In this document: positions 1 to 5,482 of the stretch, one piece after another
Numbering within the stretch: position 1 is the stretch's first letter
How the letters are laid out: every line of letters starts with the position of its first letter
Assembly: GCA_905236445.1 (NCBI GenBank)
Contig: CAJOPQ010000020.1
Coordinates: 1-8,376 of the forward strand
Reading direction: 5' to 3'
DNA length: 8,376 nt
Source of the DNA: an uncultured Clostridia bacterium
GTDB lineage: Bacteria; Bacillota; Clostridia; Christensenellales; UBA1242
Made by a program: the position numbers and the translations under genes
The notes under the pieces: model-generated
What the model was told of the DNA's origin: nothing
The model's database searches: none
The model's input: the letters and a program-made list of their open reading frames with translations, nothing else

Positions 1-853
1 ACTCCAAATTGTCTGCAGGTGTTGTGTTGGCTAAGAAGTTAGCATATATTGTTGGATAATTGCTAAGATTGCATGGGAAAGATAATCTATTATTAAATGC
101 GCTATCGCTATACCAACCCTCGAACAGATAACCCACAGCTTGAGGAACTGGCTCGCTATATAAGTGTCCACCTATTACTGCAGTATCAGTTAGGCTAGTA
201 TAATTGTTCATTGAAGGACTCATAACTGATGTTGCACCAAGTGATTGAGAGGTATTGTAAGTAATGGCAGATGCCGTACATCTATCCATAACGAATGTAT
301 AACTAGCAGAATAACTAGCATTGTGCATAACATCTATAATATCTGCAATTACATAAATATATTTCGTATTATTAATTCCTGCCTGCAACAGCACAGTTGG
401 AAGTGAGGTATTGCCACCCTCTGCTGGAAATGAATAAAGAGCCGTGTCTGATACAAGATATGTTACATTAATATTGCTTGTTGTTGAACTTGCAATCTGC
501 AACTCAATCTCTGCATTTGCCACGCTAGATTGATTGACGAATTTGTATTCAAGGATTGCCCTCTTGTTAGTTGCGCTAAGTGTAATAGTCGATTCATCTG
601 GAGTCAGTGTGCCAGTCCTGTTGTAAGGCGTTATTGACAACACAGCACCATTAGACATATTGTGTGACACGCCACCGTAGTAGTATTTGCCACTAACATC
701 TACTAAGACATCTTTTGACTCAAATTGTACATTGATGCTGGTACTTGCAGATCTAACGTTGTCAACTAAGACTACTATAAGTGACGTTAGGGCAACTGCC
801 AAAGCAACTGCAATAATTGATAATGTTATTAATAATTTTTTCTTATTTTCCAT
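1..853 (-). CDS. Exported or membrane-anchored surface protein with an InlB B-repeat (partial, C-terminus beyond window)
   Basis: Reading the minus strand from ATG at 853-851 gives 284 codons without a stop up to the left edge. The start has a good Shine-Dalgarno site (GAAGGAAA, 865-858) seven bases upstream. Residues 1-6 are MENKKK, followed by a hydrophobic segment (about 7-30) that is a signal peptide or N-terminal anchor. Residues 35-220 are rich in Ser, Thr and Asn and alternate in a way that suggests beta structure. Residues about 229-273 match the Listeria/Bacteroides (InlB B-type) repeat: Gly-Tyr-x-Phe-x-Gly-Trp-Tyr at 241-248, ending in Tyr-Ala-Asn-Phe at 270-273. Such repeats are known in surface and secreted proteins of Gram-positive bacteria, where they act as stalks or contact modules. 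Only one repeat is visible. An LPXTG or other anchor would lie outside the window. The binding partner and exact role are unknown. The exported character is well supported. Confidence 0.85.
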   Translation of the reverse strand, partial: MENKKKLLITLSIIAVALAVALTSLIVVLVDNVRSASTSINVQFESKDVLVDVSGKYYYGGVSHNMSNGAVLSITPYNRTGTLTPDESTITLSATNKRAILEYKFVNQSSVANAEIELQIASSTTSNINVTYLVSDTALYSFPAEGGNTSLPTVLLQAGINNTKYIYVIADIIDVMHNASYSASYTFVMDRCTASAITYNTSQSLGATSVMSPSMNNYTSLTDTAVIGGHLYSEPVPQAVGYLFEGWYSDSAFNNRLSFPCNLSNYPTIYANFLANTTPADNLE

Positions 854-933
854 AATATTTCCTTCAATTCAAAGTAAAAAGATATTTCTAATGGTAGCAA
901 ATCACACTTCCCACCATATTAATATTTATACTT

Positions 934-963
934 ATAATATAACCTAAATCAATCTAAAGTCAA
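934..963 (-). promoter_or_regulatory. Sigma-A-like promoter for the B-repeat surface protein gene
   Basis: On the minus strand TTGACT (963-958) is followed after 16 bases by TATATT (941-936), or after 18 bases by TATTAT (939-934). It lies about 75 bases upstream of the gene's Shine-Dalgarno site. This is a consensus match only. Confidence 0.55.
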
Positions 964-1048
964 CTAAATAAACGCAGTGCATGCAATTTTTACTACTTTG
1001 TATTGCACCATTATGGGACAAGTCTTAATTTTTGGTCTAATTTGGGTA

Positions 1049-1091
1049 TTGACATTTTATATTTTGACATGTTACAATCTATGTATATATA
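1049..1091 (+). promoter_or_regulatory. Promoter (possibly two overlapping) for the tandem paralog pair
   Basis: A perfect TTGACA (1049-1054) is followed after 18 bases by TACAAT (1073-1078), which predicts a start near 1085. A second perfect TTGACA at 1064-1069 sits 16 bases before TATATA (1086-1091), so a second start is possible. The predicted mRNA leader is about 50-60 bases and contains a small hairpin, GCGT-AAAA-ACGC, at 1101-1112. Confidence 0.65.
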
Positions 1092-1095
1092 GATT
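1076..1095. promoter_or_regulatory. Operator-like inverted repeat over the -10/start region of the pair's promoter
   Basis: AATCTAT (1076-1082) and ATAGATT (1089-1095) are perfect 7-base inverted arms separated by six bases. The left arm overlaps the TACAAT -10 box and the predicted transcription start lies in the spacer. This placement fits a repressor site, but the AT-rich background makes chance dyads common and no regulator gene lies nearby. Confidence 0.35.
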
Positions 1096-1128
1096 ATTTT
1101 GCGTAAAAACGCTTGAATATATTCTATT

Positions 1129-1135
1129 AGAAAGG
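1129..1135 (+). promoter_or_regulatory. Ribosome binding site that fixes the start of the first paralog at 1145
   Basis: AGAAAGG lies nine bases before ATG 1145. The in-frame upstream ATGs at 977 and 1013 have no Shine-Dalgarno site and lie upstream of the promoter. The paralog aligns from its first residue with the protein starting at 1145. Confidence 0.75.
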
Positions 1136-1144
1136 TACAGTTAT

Positions 1145-1723
1145 ATGAATGATGCTATCCAACAAGCAGTAGAAAATTTCTTCGTAGACACAGACGAGGT
1201 TGTTATTGCAGTTCCATACATTTCAGACTCTTTGATACTAACCAATGATGTGGCAATTCCCTATTATCTTAATTTGGCGTACCTTATTGCAAGTAATAAC
1301 CATGTCGATGCCTGTTTCGTAATTTTCCCACCTGGCTTAACAGATGTGGTTGACACAGCCAATCTTGCAAAAGAGTACAATTATCTAACCAGCATTACCA
1401 ACTCTAAGTATGATCCAACAGACTCAATATTGGCAGACGGACATATTCATACACTAACTTTGACCAAAAATTTGCAAGAATTGTACATGATTGATACGTT
1501 GGTTGGCAAATGTTTTGCATCTTGCAACTTATATGGAAATGTTGGAATAGAATCAGCAAAGCACGCTGAGGCGAACAGAGTAAAGCCACAGGACACACTG
1601 ATTGTAGATGATATTGTAGGCAGAAAGACGCAATTAACGAATCGAGTAGAATATTCTTCTATGGCAGAATTGGACAAGCTGGCACAAGATGTTACAACTT
1701 ACTTATTAGAAAATGAAAAATAG
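1145..1723 (+). CDS. Uncharacterised protein, first of a tandem paralog pair
   Basis: A 192-residue protein of no family I recognise. It has no signal peptide or membrane helix and is predicted to be cytoplasmic. It aligns nearly end to end with the next gene's product at about one quarter identity by eye, with one single-residue gap near residue 91. Shared blocks are Val-Ile-Ala-x-Pro (20-24), Leu-Thr-Asn-Asp (32-35), Tyr-Leu (41-42) and Ala-Tyr (45-46), Asp-Thr with Leu-Ala (70-75), Asn-Ser-Lys-x-Asp (86-90), Asp-Gly-x-x-His-Thr (98-103), Asn-x-Tyr-Gly (128-131), Asp-Thr-Leu-Ile (150-153) and Glu-Tyr-Ser (169-171). The alternation of hydrophobic strands and helices suggests a small alpha/beta fold; this is inference. 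The longer reading from 977 would add 56 hydrophobic residues but is rejected because promoter elements lie inside it and the paralog has no such extension. The next gene begins 12 bases after this stop, so the two are almost certainly co-transcribed. Confidence 0.85.
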   Translation: MNDAIQQAVENFFVDTDEVVIAVPYISDSLILTNDVAIPYYLNLAYLIASNNHVDACFVIFPPGLTDVVDTANLAKEYNYLTSITNSKYDPTDSILADGHIHTLTLTKNLQELYMIDTLVGKCFASCNLYGNVGIESAKHAEANRVKPQDTLIVDDIVGRKTQLTNRVEYSSMAELDKLAQDVTTYLLENEK

Positions 1724-1735
1724 AAGGAGACAAAT

Positions 1736-2320
1736 ATGGATTATACATATTCAGAAGAAGCAATTAATGAATTTTTGAAATCAAATAGCGATTTTGTAAT
1801 AGCTACGCCATCTGTTAACGGCTCTATGGTATTGACTAATGACAGTATGGTTATAAGTTATCTATTGGCAGCCTATGCTGCAATCAAGAATTTCAAAGAG
1901 GGTGGAATGTATGTATTCCTAGACTCCCCAGTGCTTGACCAAATTGATACTACACAACTTGCTAGCAACTATACATTCGTTGCAAAATTCCAAAACTCGA
2001 AAGCAGATGTAGAACAAGCACCCTCTTCGTTAGATGGCAATCTACACACAATTGCACTTGCAAATAATTCTATCGATATGGAACTTCTCACTAGTATGAT
2101 TAGCAGAAGTTTTATGTTCCACAATATCTATGGCGACAGAACTTTGCCAGAAATTGCAGAAGCCGAAAATAACGATGAAGTGCCAGAAGATACATTGATT
2201 CTAGACAGATTAATTAGTAACGATAATCTTCTAGTTCGAGGCAGGGAGTATTCCACTGCACAAAGCTTGGCAAATGTAGGCAAAGAAATTAGACAAATAT
2301 TAGACAATCCTACAATGTAA
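1736..2320 (+). CDS. Uncharacterised protein, second of a tandem paralog pair
   Basis: A 194-residue paralog of the preceding gene product, with a very strong Shine-Dalgarno site (AGAAGGAGA, 1722-1730) that overlaps the upstream TAG stop, which indicates tight co-translation. Conserved positions are Val-Ile-Ala-x-Pro (21-25), Leu-Thr-Asn-Asp (33-36), Asp-Thr (71-72), Asn-Ser-Lys-x-Asp (87-91), Asp-Gly-x-x-His-Thr (100-105), Asn-Ile-Tyr-Gly (130-133), Asp-Thr-Leu-Ile (152-155) and Arg-Glu-Tyr-Ser (170-173). The conserved polar residues cluster in the second half and could form a binding or active site, but they match no catalytic signature I know. The protein is predicted to be cytoplasmic. 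Divergence to about a quarter identity with intact length in both copies implies an old duplication with both copies under selection, perhaps forming a heterodimer. The function is unknown. Confidence 0.88.
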   Translation: MDYTYSEEAINEFLKSNSDFVIATPSVNGSMVLTNDSMVISYLLAAYAAIKNFKEGGMYVFLDSPVLDQIDTTQLASNYTFVAKFQNSKADVEQAPSSLDGNLHTIALANNSIDMELLTSMISRSFMFHNIYGDRTLPEIAEAENNDEVPEDTLILDRLISNDNLLVRGREYSTAQSLANVGKEIRQILDNPTM

Positions 2321-2327
2321 TTGTAGG
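2309..2327 (+). other. Hairpin spanning the stop codon of the second paralog
   Basis: CCTACAAT (2309-2316) and ATTGTAGG (2320-2327) form a perfect 8-base-pair stem with a GTA loop. The TAA stop (2318-2320) falls in the loop and right arm. No T-tract follows, so it is not itself a terminator. It sits ten bases upstream of one and may protect the mRNA 3' end. Confidence 0.5.
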
Positions 2328-2336
2328 CAAAAAATA

Positions 2337-2359
2337 AAGCATGTTGTTTCAACATGCTT
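2337..2359. terminator. Bidirectional intrinsic terminator between convergent genes
   Basis: AAGCATGTTG (2337-2346) and CAACATGCTT (2350-2359) form a perfect 10-base-pair stem with a TTT loop. On the minus strand the stem runs into TATTTTTT, a strong signal just after the HlyC/CorC stop. On the plus strand it is followed by ATTTTGTT, a weaker tract that would end the paralog-pair transcript. Confidence 0.9.
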
Positions 2360-2366
2360 ATTTTGT

Positions 2367-3731
2367 TCAATCAATTCTCTTAGGCACGCCAGTTGCATAA
2401 GATACCACAACTTTTAGCTTTTTTGCCCTATTATCCTCTACTTCTGTATATGTGAAAATAATCTTGATAGCCCTCTCGATATAGTTGCCGCTCTTGTCGT
2501 ACTTCTCCTCAATTGTAGCATAAGAATAACTTTTGCCAACTTGTGGGATACTCTCGGACAATTCGTACACAAATCCACCCACTGTGTTGTATTCTGTCTC
2601 TGGCAATTTGTTAATCTTAAGAGTCTCGAATAACTTATCCAATTCACATTCTGCATCTACAATGTATGTATTATCTTCCACTTTGGATATTACATCTTCA
2701 TCTACTTCGTCATGCTCGTCGTATATCTCGCCAACCATCTCCTCCAACGCATCTTCCATGCAGACTATTCCACTAGTGCCACCATGTTCGTCAGACACAA
2801 CTGCTATATGCCTCTTTGCCTTCTGCATACTTCTTATTATGTCATCTACTTTCATGTTCTCACTGACATACAACATTGGATTGATTATCTTGTTAATATC
2901 AAAATTTTTATTCTTAATGTATTCTGGATAGAAGTCTTTTTGGCTAATGAATCCAATAACATGATCTATATCTTCCTCGTACACTGGCAATCTGGAATAA
3001 CTGGTTTCCTCGAAAACCTGCTTAATTTTCTCATTGCCATCTAACACATCTACAGCAGACACATCTACCCTTGGTGTCATAATATCATAGGCAGTAGTCT
3101 CGCCTAGGTCCAACACACCTTGAATAAGATCTGCATCATCACTATTGATTACACCCTCTTCTTCCATAGTGTCTATAATTGTCTCCAACTCGTCTTCTGT
3201 AACAGTAGGATCATTATCTACACCACCAACTCGCCTTTTTACAAAACTTTGTTGCATCTTGGTGAAAATTATCGCTATAGGGTACAAGATGATTGATATA
3301 ACATACAACGTGTTAGCGAACTTAAGTGCAACCTTCTCTGGTCTCTGTTTTGCCAGACTCTTAGGCAGAATCTCGCCAAAAATAAGAATCAACAAGGTCA
3401 TTATAATCGTGTTCAACACATTTGCAAGTGTTGGATCTAAGATAAAGACGCTGAAAACATATGCACAAATTGTTGTATTGGCGATATTGACTAGATTGTT
3501 GCCGACTAATATAGTTGAGAGCATTCTATCGAAATTCTCGCAAATAATTAATGCGCGTCGTGCACCTTTCTTGTTCTCATCTGCCATGTTCCTAATCCTG
3601 ATAATATTAGAAGATGAATACGCTGTCTCGCTGGCAGAAAAAAATGCAGACAGCACAATTAATAAAGCTATTACTATGTATAATACTGGGTTGACTCTGT
3701 TAACCAACAACAACCCCACACTCGGGTCCAT
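2367..3731 (-). CDS. HlyC/CorC family membrane protein (CNNM transmembrane domain, CBS pair, CorC_HlyC domain)
   Basis: The full-length 454-residue product has the complete architecture of the family. The N-terminal CNNM (DUF21) domain, about residues 12-190, has Phe-Phe-Ser-Ala-Ser-Glu-Thr-Ala at 30-37, Gly-Asn-Asn-Leu-Val-Asn-Ile at 77-83 and Gly-Glu-Ile-Leu-Pro-Lys-Ser at 119-125, with membrane segments near 15-33, 68-98, 105-125 and 135-160. A CBS pair follows: one repeat begins near Ile-Met-Thr-Pro-Arg (217-221), the second covers about 284-338 and ends in an acidic stretch. The C-terminal CorC_HlyC domain (about 350-430) carries Tyr-Asn-Thr-Val-Gly-Gly-Phe at 381-387. Related proteins are linked to Mg2+ or other divalent-cation export or resistance, with CBS domains sensing adenine nucleotides. 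'Hemolysin' is a historical label. The substrate here cannot be read from sequence. ATG 3731 has AAGGAG (3742-3737) five bases upstream. It appears to be a single-gene transcript. Confidence 0.95.
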   Translation of the reverse strand: MDPSVGLLLVNRVNPVLYIVIALLIVLSAFFSASETAYSSSNIIRIRNMADENKKGARRALIICENFDRMLSTILVGNNLVNIANTTICAYVFSVFILDPTLANVLNTIIMTLLILIFGEILPKSLAKQRPEKVALKFANTLYVISIILYPIAIIFTKMQQSFVKRRVGGVDNDPTVTEDELETIIDTMEEEGVINSDDADLIQGVLDLGETTAYDIMTPRVDVSAVDVLDGNEKIKQVFEETSYSRLPVYEEDIDHVIGFISQKDFYPEYIKNKNFDINKIINPMLYVSENMKVDDIIRSMQKAKRHIAVVSDEHGGTSGIVCMEDALEEMVGEIYDEHDEVDEDVISKVEDNTYIVDAECELDKLFETLKINKLPETEYNTVGGFVYELSESIPQVGKSYSYATIEEKYDKSGNYIERAIKIIFTYTEVEDNRAKKLKVVVSYATGVPKRID

Positions 3732-3837
3732 ATATTCTCCTTGAAAATAAATTTTACTTCGTTATTCTATATAACGTATCGAATGAATATGATATATATC
3801 AACAAGTTTACTGAAATAGGCTGATAACACCAACTAC

Positions 3838-3849
3838 TATACTAGTATA
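3838..3849. promoter_or_regulatory. 12-base perfect palindrome overlapping the HlyC/CorC -10 box
   Basis: TATACTAGTATA reads identically on both strands and covers the TATACT -10 box and the predicted start. A related CTAGTATAT stretch recurs at 3911-3919 in a terminator loop. It could be an operator or simply AT-rich promoter sequence. Confidence 0.3.
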
Positions 3850-3872
3850 TACTATATTTTAGAATTTGTAAA
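3844..3872 (-). promoter_or_regulatory. Sigma-A-like promoter for the HlyC/CorC gene
   Basis: On the minus strand TTTACA (3872-3867) is separated by exactly 17 bases from TATACT (3849-3844). Each box matches five of six consensus positions. It lies just downstream of the second terminator, so the gene has its own promoter with a leader of about 105 bases. Confidence 0.65.
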
Positions 3873-3893
3873 TGCTTATTGGAACAAATAACG

Positions 3894-3931
3894 AAAAAAG
3901 TCAGCATTTGCTAGTATATCAAATTGCTGAC
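3894..3931 (-). terminator. Second of two tandem intrinsic terminators after the MFS gene
   Basis: Minus-strand GTCAGCA...TGCTGAC arms (3931-3925 and 3906-3900) continue as a further 4-base-pair stem after one bulged base and close on a 9-base loop. Six Ts follow (3899-3894). It insulates the HlyC/CorC promoter from upstream transcription. Confidence 0.75.
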
Positions 3932-3942
3932 CTATAATAGAC

Positions 3943-3983
3943 AAAAAAAACTAACACAGAAAAAGATTTTTTCTATGTTAGTT
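3943..3983 (-). terminator. First intrinsic terminator after the MFS gene
   Basis: Outer arms AACTAACA/TGTTAGTT (3983-3976 and 3956-3949) and inner arms AGAAAAA/TTTTTCT enclose a 3-base loop, with a single mismatch between them. On the minus strand the stem runs into eight consecutive Ts (3950-3943). It lies about 60 bases after the MFS stop codon. Confidence 0.85.
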
Positions 3984-4045
3984 CGGTAATTATATCACAA
4001 AAATACAAATTTGTATACTAATTGTACGTAATTTTGGCAAAATTT

Positions 4046-5296
4046 TTACAATATGTGTGTGTTATTAGTTGAAATATCATTATCTTCTACGAAATCAACA
4101 AGCATTTTCCTTGTTTTTTCTTCCATGTACGGCATGACAAAGAATGTAACAATCATCATAATTCCAGCCACAAGGAAGTACCAACTAAGAGAAATGTTAA
4201 GCAAGCCGAACACTAGCACTAACAAATATAACACAGCATAAGAAACACAGCAAGCAATATCCCTCATGACGAATGCAGAATTACTTGCCCCCAATATTCT
4301 GGACTTCTGCATCAATCTTTGCAACACAAATATAGACAATACTGGCTGAACAAAGCCGAACAAGCCAAAGCACACGAACATAACAATAGTATTATGAACA
4401 AAAGTCATAACGACAAAAACCCCTGCTAGTATCAGACATGCCCCTCTTGCCACATCTAACAAATCATGCCTTCTATCCAATCTGCTAACCAAAAGTCCAC
4501 CTACAGCATATGTTATCTCGAATGTTATTATTATGTAACTGGCAAATGAATACGAAGTTCCTCCAGACAAAAAATTATTGACATTAAATATCATACTTAT
4601 TGTGTCGTTAGGTGCAAAGCAGAAATACACCACCCCATAACACATAAGCATTGATAATATTATATACTTGACTGATTTTTTGTTGTCAATTGTGTTGTTT
4701 TCTGTCAATTTCGTGGTAGCATTTGACACCAACTCTTTGTTGAATGCTGGATTCTTTTTATTTTTGATATAATATACGAATAGAGGTAATATAGATACGA
4801 AATACATAATTGTTGCTAATATATACACAACTAATTGGTCAACATCAAGTAGTAATCCTCCTACAAATACACCTAGCAATACACCCAGTTCTTCGAACAA
4901 TCTAGTCAAGCCTATATTGCTAGAATCTGCCCTAGCAGATGAGGCGTAATTGAATAGAGTCTCGTTGGCAAGTGTCTTGATAGAGTTATCCAAGCCATAG
5001 AACAAGGCAACTAACAAGCAACCAAGTATAATATTAGAGGATATAATGGTTAATGAGAAACAATATATCGCCACTGTGAAAAATCGTATAATCAAGAATA
5101 TTTCAGGTTTAGATTGAATAAAATTCTTCAATGTTATATCGCTTATCAATCTAAAAATCACCCTTACAAACAAAAATAGAGCAACATCAACTAATGATCC
5201 TGTTGCTTTATACACTATAAGTGGCACAAACGCACCAACCAAATTATTTGCAATATTTGCTAACATTTTATAGAAGTTTAACAACTTTAATTGCAT
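4046..5296 (-). CDS. Major facilitator superfamily (MFS) type transporter
   Basis: A highly hydrophobic 416-residue integral membrane protein with a hydrophobicity pattern consistent with 12 helices in two halves of six. They are joined by a charged, Asn/Lys-rich loop at about residues 178-210, the usual central cytoplasmic loop of MFS carriers. A degenerate motif-A-like loop, Gly-Gly-Leu-Leu-x-Ser-Arg-Leu-Asp-Arg-Arg, lies at 266-276 in the second half. The matching loop of the first half (Ser-Asp at about 52-53) is weaker. The length fits the family. Export of a drug or metabolite is plausible, but no substrate signature is visible. I chose ATG 5296 because AAGGTGGG (5311-5304) lies just upstream. 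An in-frame GTG at 5329 would add 11 residues that include this binding site. The gene is divergent from tilS and seems to be transcribed alone. Confidence 0.88.
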   Translation of the reverse strand: MQLKLLNFYKMLANIANNLVGAFVPLIVYKATGSLVDVALFLFVRVIFRLISDITLKNFIQSKPEIFLIIRFFTVAIYCFSLTIISSNIILGCLLVALFYGLDNSIKTLANETLFNYASSARADSSNIGLTRLFEELGVLLGVFVGGLLLDVDQLVVYILATIMYFVSILPLFVYYIKNKKNPAFNKELVSNATTKLTENNTIDNKKSVKYIILSMLMCYGVVYFCFAPNDTISMIFNVNNFLSGGTSYSFASYIIITFEITYAVGGLLVSRLDRRHDLLDVARGACLILAGVFVVMTFVHNTIVMFVCFGLFGFVQPVLSIFVLQRLMQKSRILGASNSAFVMRDIACCVSYAVLYLLVLVFGLLNISLSWYFLVAGIMMIVTFFVMPYMEEKTRKMLVDFVEDNDISTNNTHIL

Positions 5297-5303
5297 TAAT
5301 TTT

Positions 5304-5311
5304 CCCACCTT
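5304..5311 (-). promoter_or_regulatory. Ribosome binding site that fixes the MFS start at 5296
   Basis: On the minus strand AAGGTGGG ends seven bases before ATG 5296. The alternative GTG at 5329 has no comparable purine-rich site upstream. Confidence 0.65.
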
Positions 5312-5331
5312 ACATTCATTTGTATACACAT

Positions 5332-5375
5332 AGTTTATATCTTAATTATAACTTAGTCAAACAAATTGTTGTGAA
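5332..5375 (-). promoter_or_regulatory. Promoter region for the MFS gene
   Basis: Two readings are possible on the minus strand: TTGACT (5360-5355) with TAAACT (5337-5332) at 17-base spacing, or TTCACA (5375-5370) with a perfect TATAAT (5350-5345) at a long 19-base spacing. I cannot choose between them from sequence. Confidence 0.45.
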
Positions 5376-5383
5376 AAACAATT
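5364..5383. promoter_or_regulatory. Inverted repeat between the divergent MFS and tilS promoters
   Basis: AATTGTT (5364-5370) and AACAATT (5377-5383) are perfect 7-base inverted arms six bases apart. They lie over the candidate MFS -35 region and about ten bases upstream of the first tilS -35 box. This arrangement could be a shared operator, or chance in AT-rich DNA. Confidence 0.3.
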
Positions 5384-5393
5384 ACAAAAGGTA

Positions 5394-5434
5394 TTGAATT
5401 TTTCTTTTGAATAGTTTATACTATATTATATAAT
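5394..5434 (+). promoter_or_regulatory. Promoter (possibly two overlapping) for tilS
   Basis: TTGAAT (5394-5399) pairs with TATACT (5417-5422) at 17 bases, and a second TTGAAT (5407-5412) pairs with a perfect TATAAT (5429-5434) at 16 bases. The second -10 box lies inside a 14-base AT palindrome (5423-5436). The predicted leader is about 40-55 bases. Confidence 0.6.
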
Positions 5435-5482
5435 ATCGAAGTTTGTGCGAAATATATTTAAAAATTTGGAGTTTATTTACAT

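Larger units (their letters stand above)
3732..4045. other. Non-coding control block between the MFS and HlyC/CorC genes
   Basis: I see no convincing gene here. Read on the minus strand, it holds about 60 bases of MFS 3' UTR, two consecutive intrinsic terminators, the HlyC/CorC promoter, and a leader of about 105 bases with a small hairpin (CGTTAT/ATAACG arms, 3776-3760). I recognise no riboswitch core in that leader. Confidence 0.6.

Noticed and set aside
687..947. An 86-codon plus-strand open frame
   Set aside because: It lies mostly antisense to the coding start of the surface protein, has no ribosome site and shows no protein-like pattern.
977..1144. An in-frame 56-codon extension of the first paralog encoding a hydrophobic, membrane-like segment
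   Set aside because: Its ATGs have no ribosome site, it contains the pair's promoter boxes, and the paralog lacks any such N-terminus. The hydrophobicity follows from T-rich non-coding sequence.
2533..3044. Overlapping plus-strand open frames of 132 and 110 codons
   Set aside because: Both are antisense to the CBS/CorC part of the HlyC/CorC gene and have no plausible start signals or family resemblance.
3145..3744. A 199-codon plus-strand open frame antisense to the HlyC/CorC gene
   Set aside because: The minus strand carries an unmistakable full-length family member here. The antisense frame is a by-product of its codon composition.
3732..3840. A possible Mg2+ or Mn2+ riboswitch in the HlyC/CorC leader
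   Set aside because: The leader is short and AT-rich, with only one small hairpin. I could not recognise any known aptamer core, so it is not listed as a riboswitch.
3891..3990. A possible plus-strand small RNA or CRISPR-like repeat from the two neighbouring hairpins
   Set aside because: The arms are unrelated in sequence, there is no repeat-spacer periodicity, and the T-tracts exist only on the minus strand.
5297..5329. The GTG start of the MFS gene, which adds 11 residues
   Set aside because: A good ribosome site lies inside this extension, immediately before ATG 5296, and the added residues are polar and unlike a first membrane helix.
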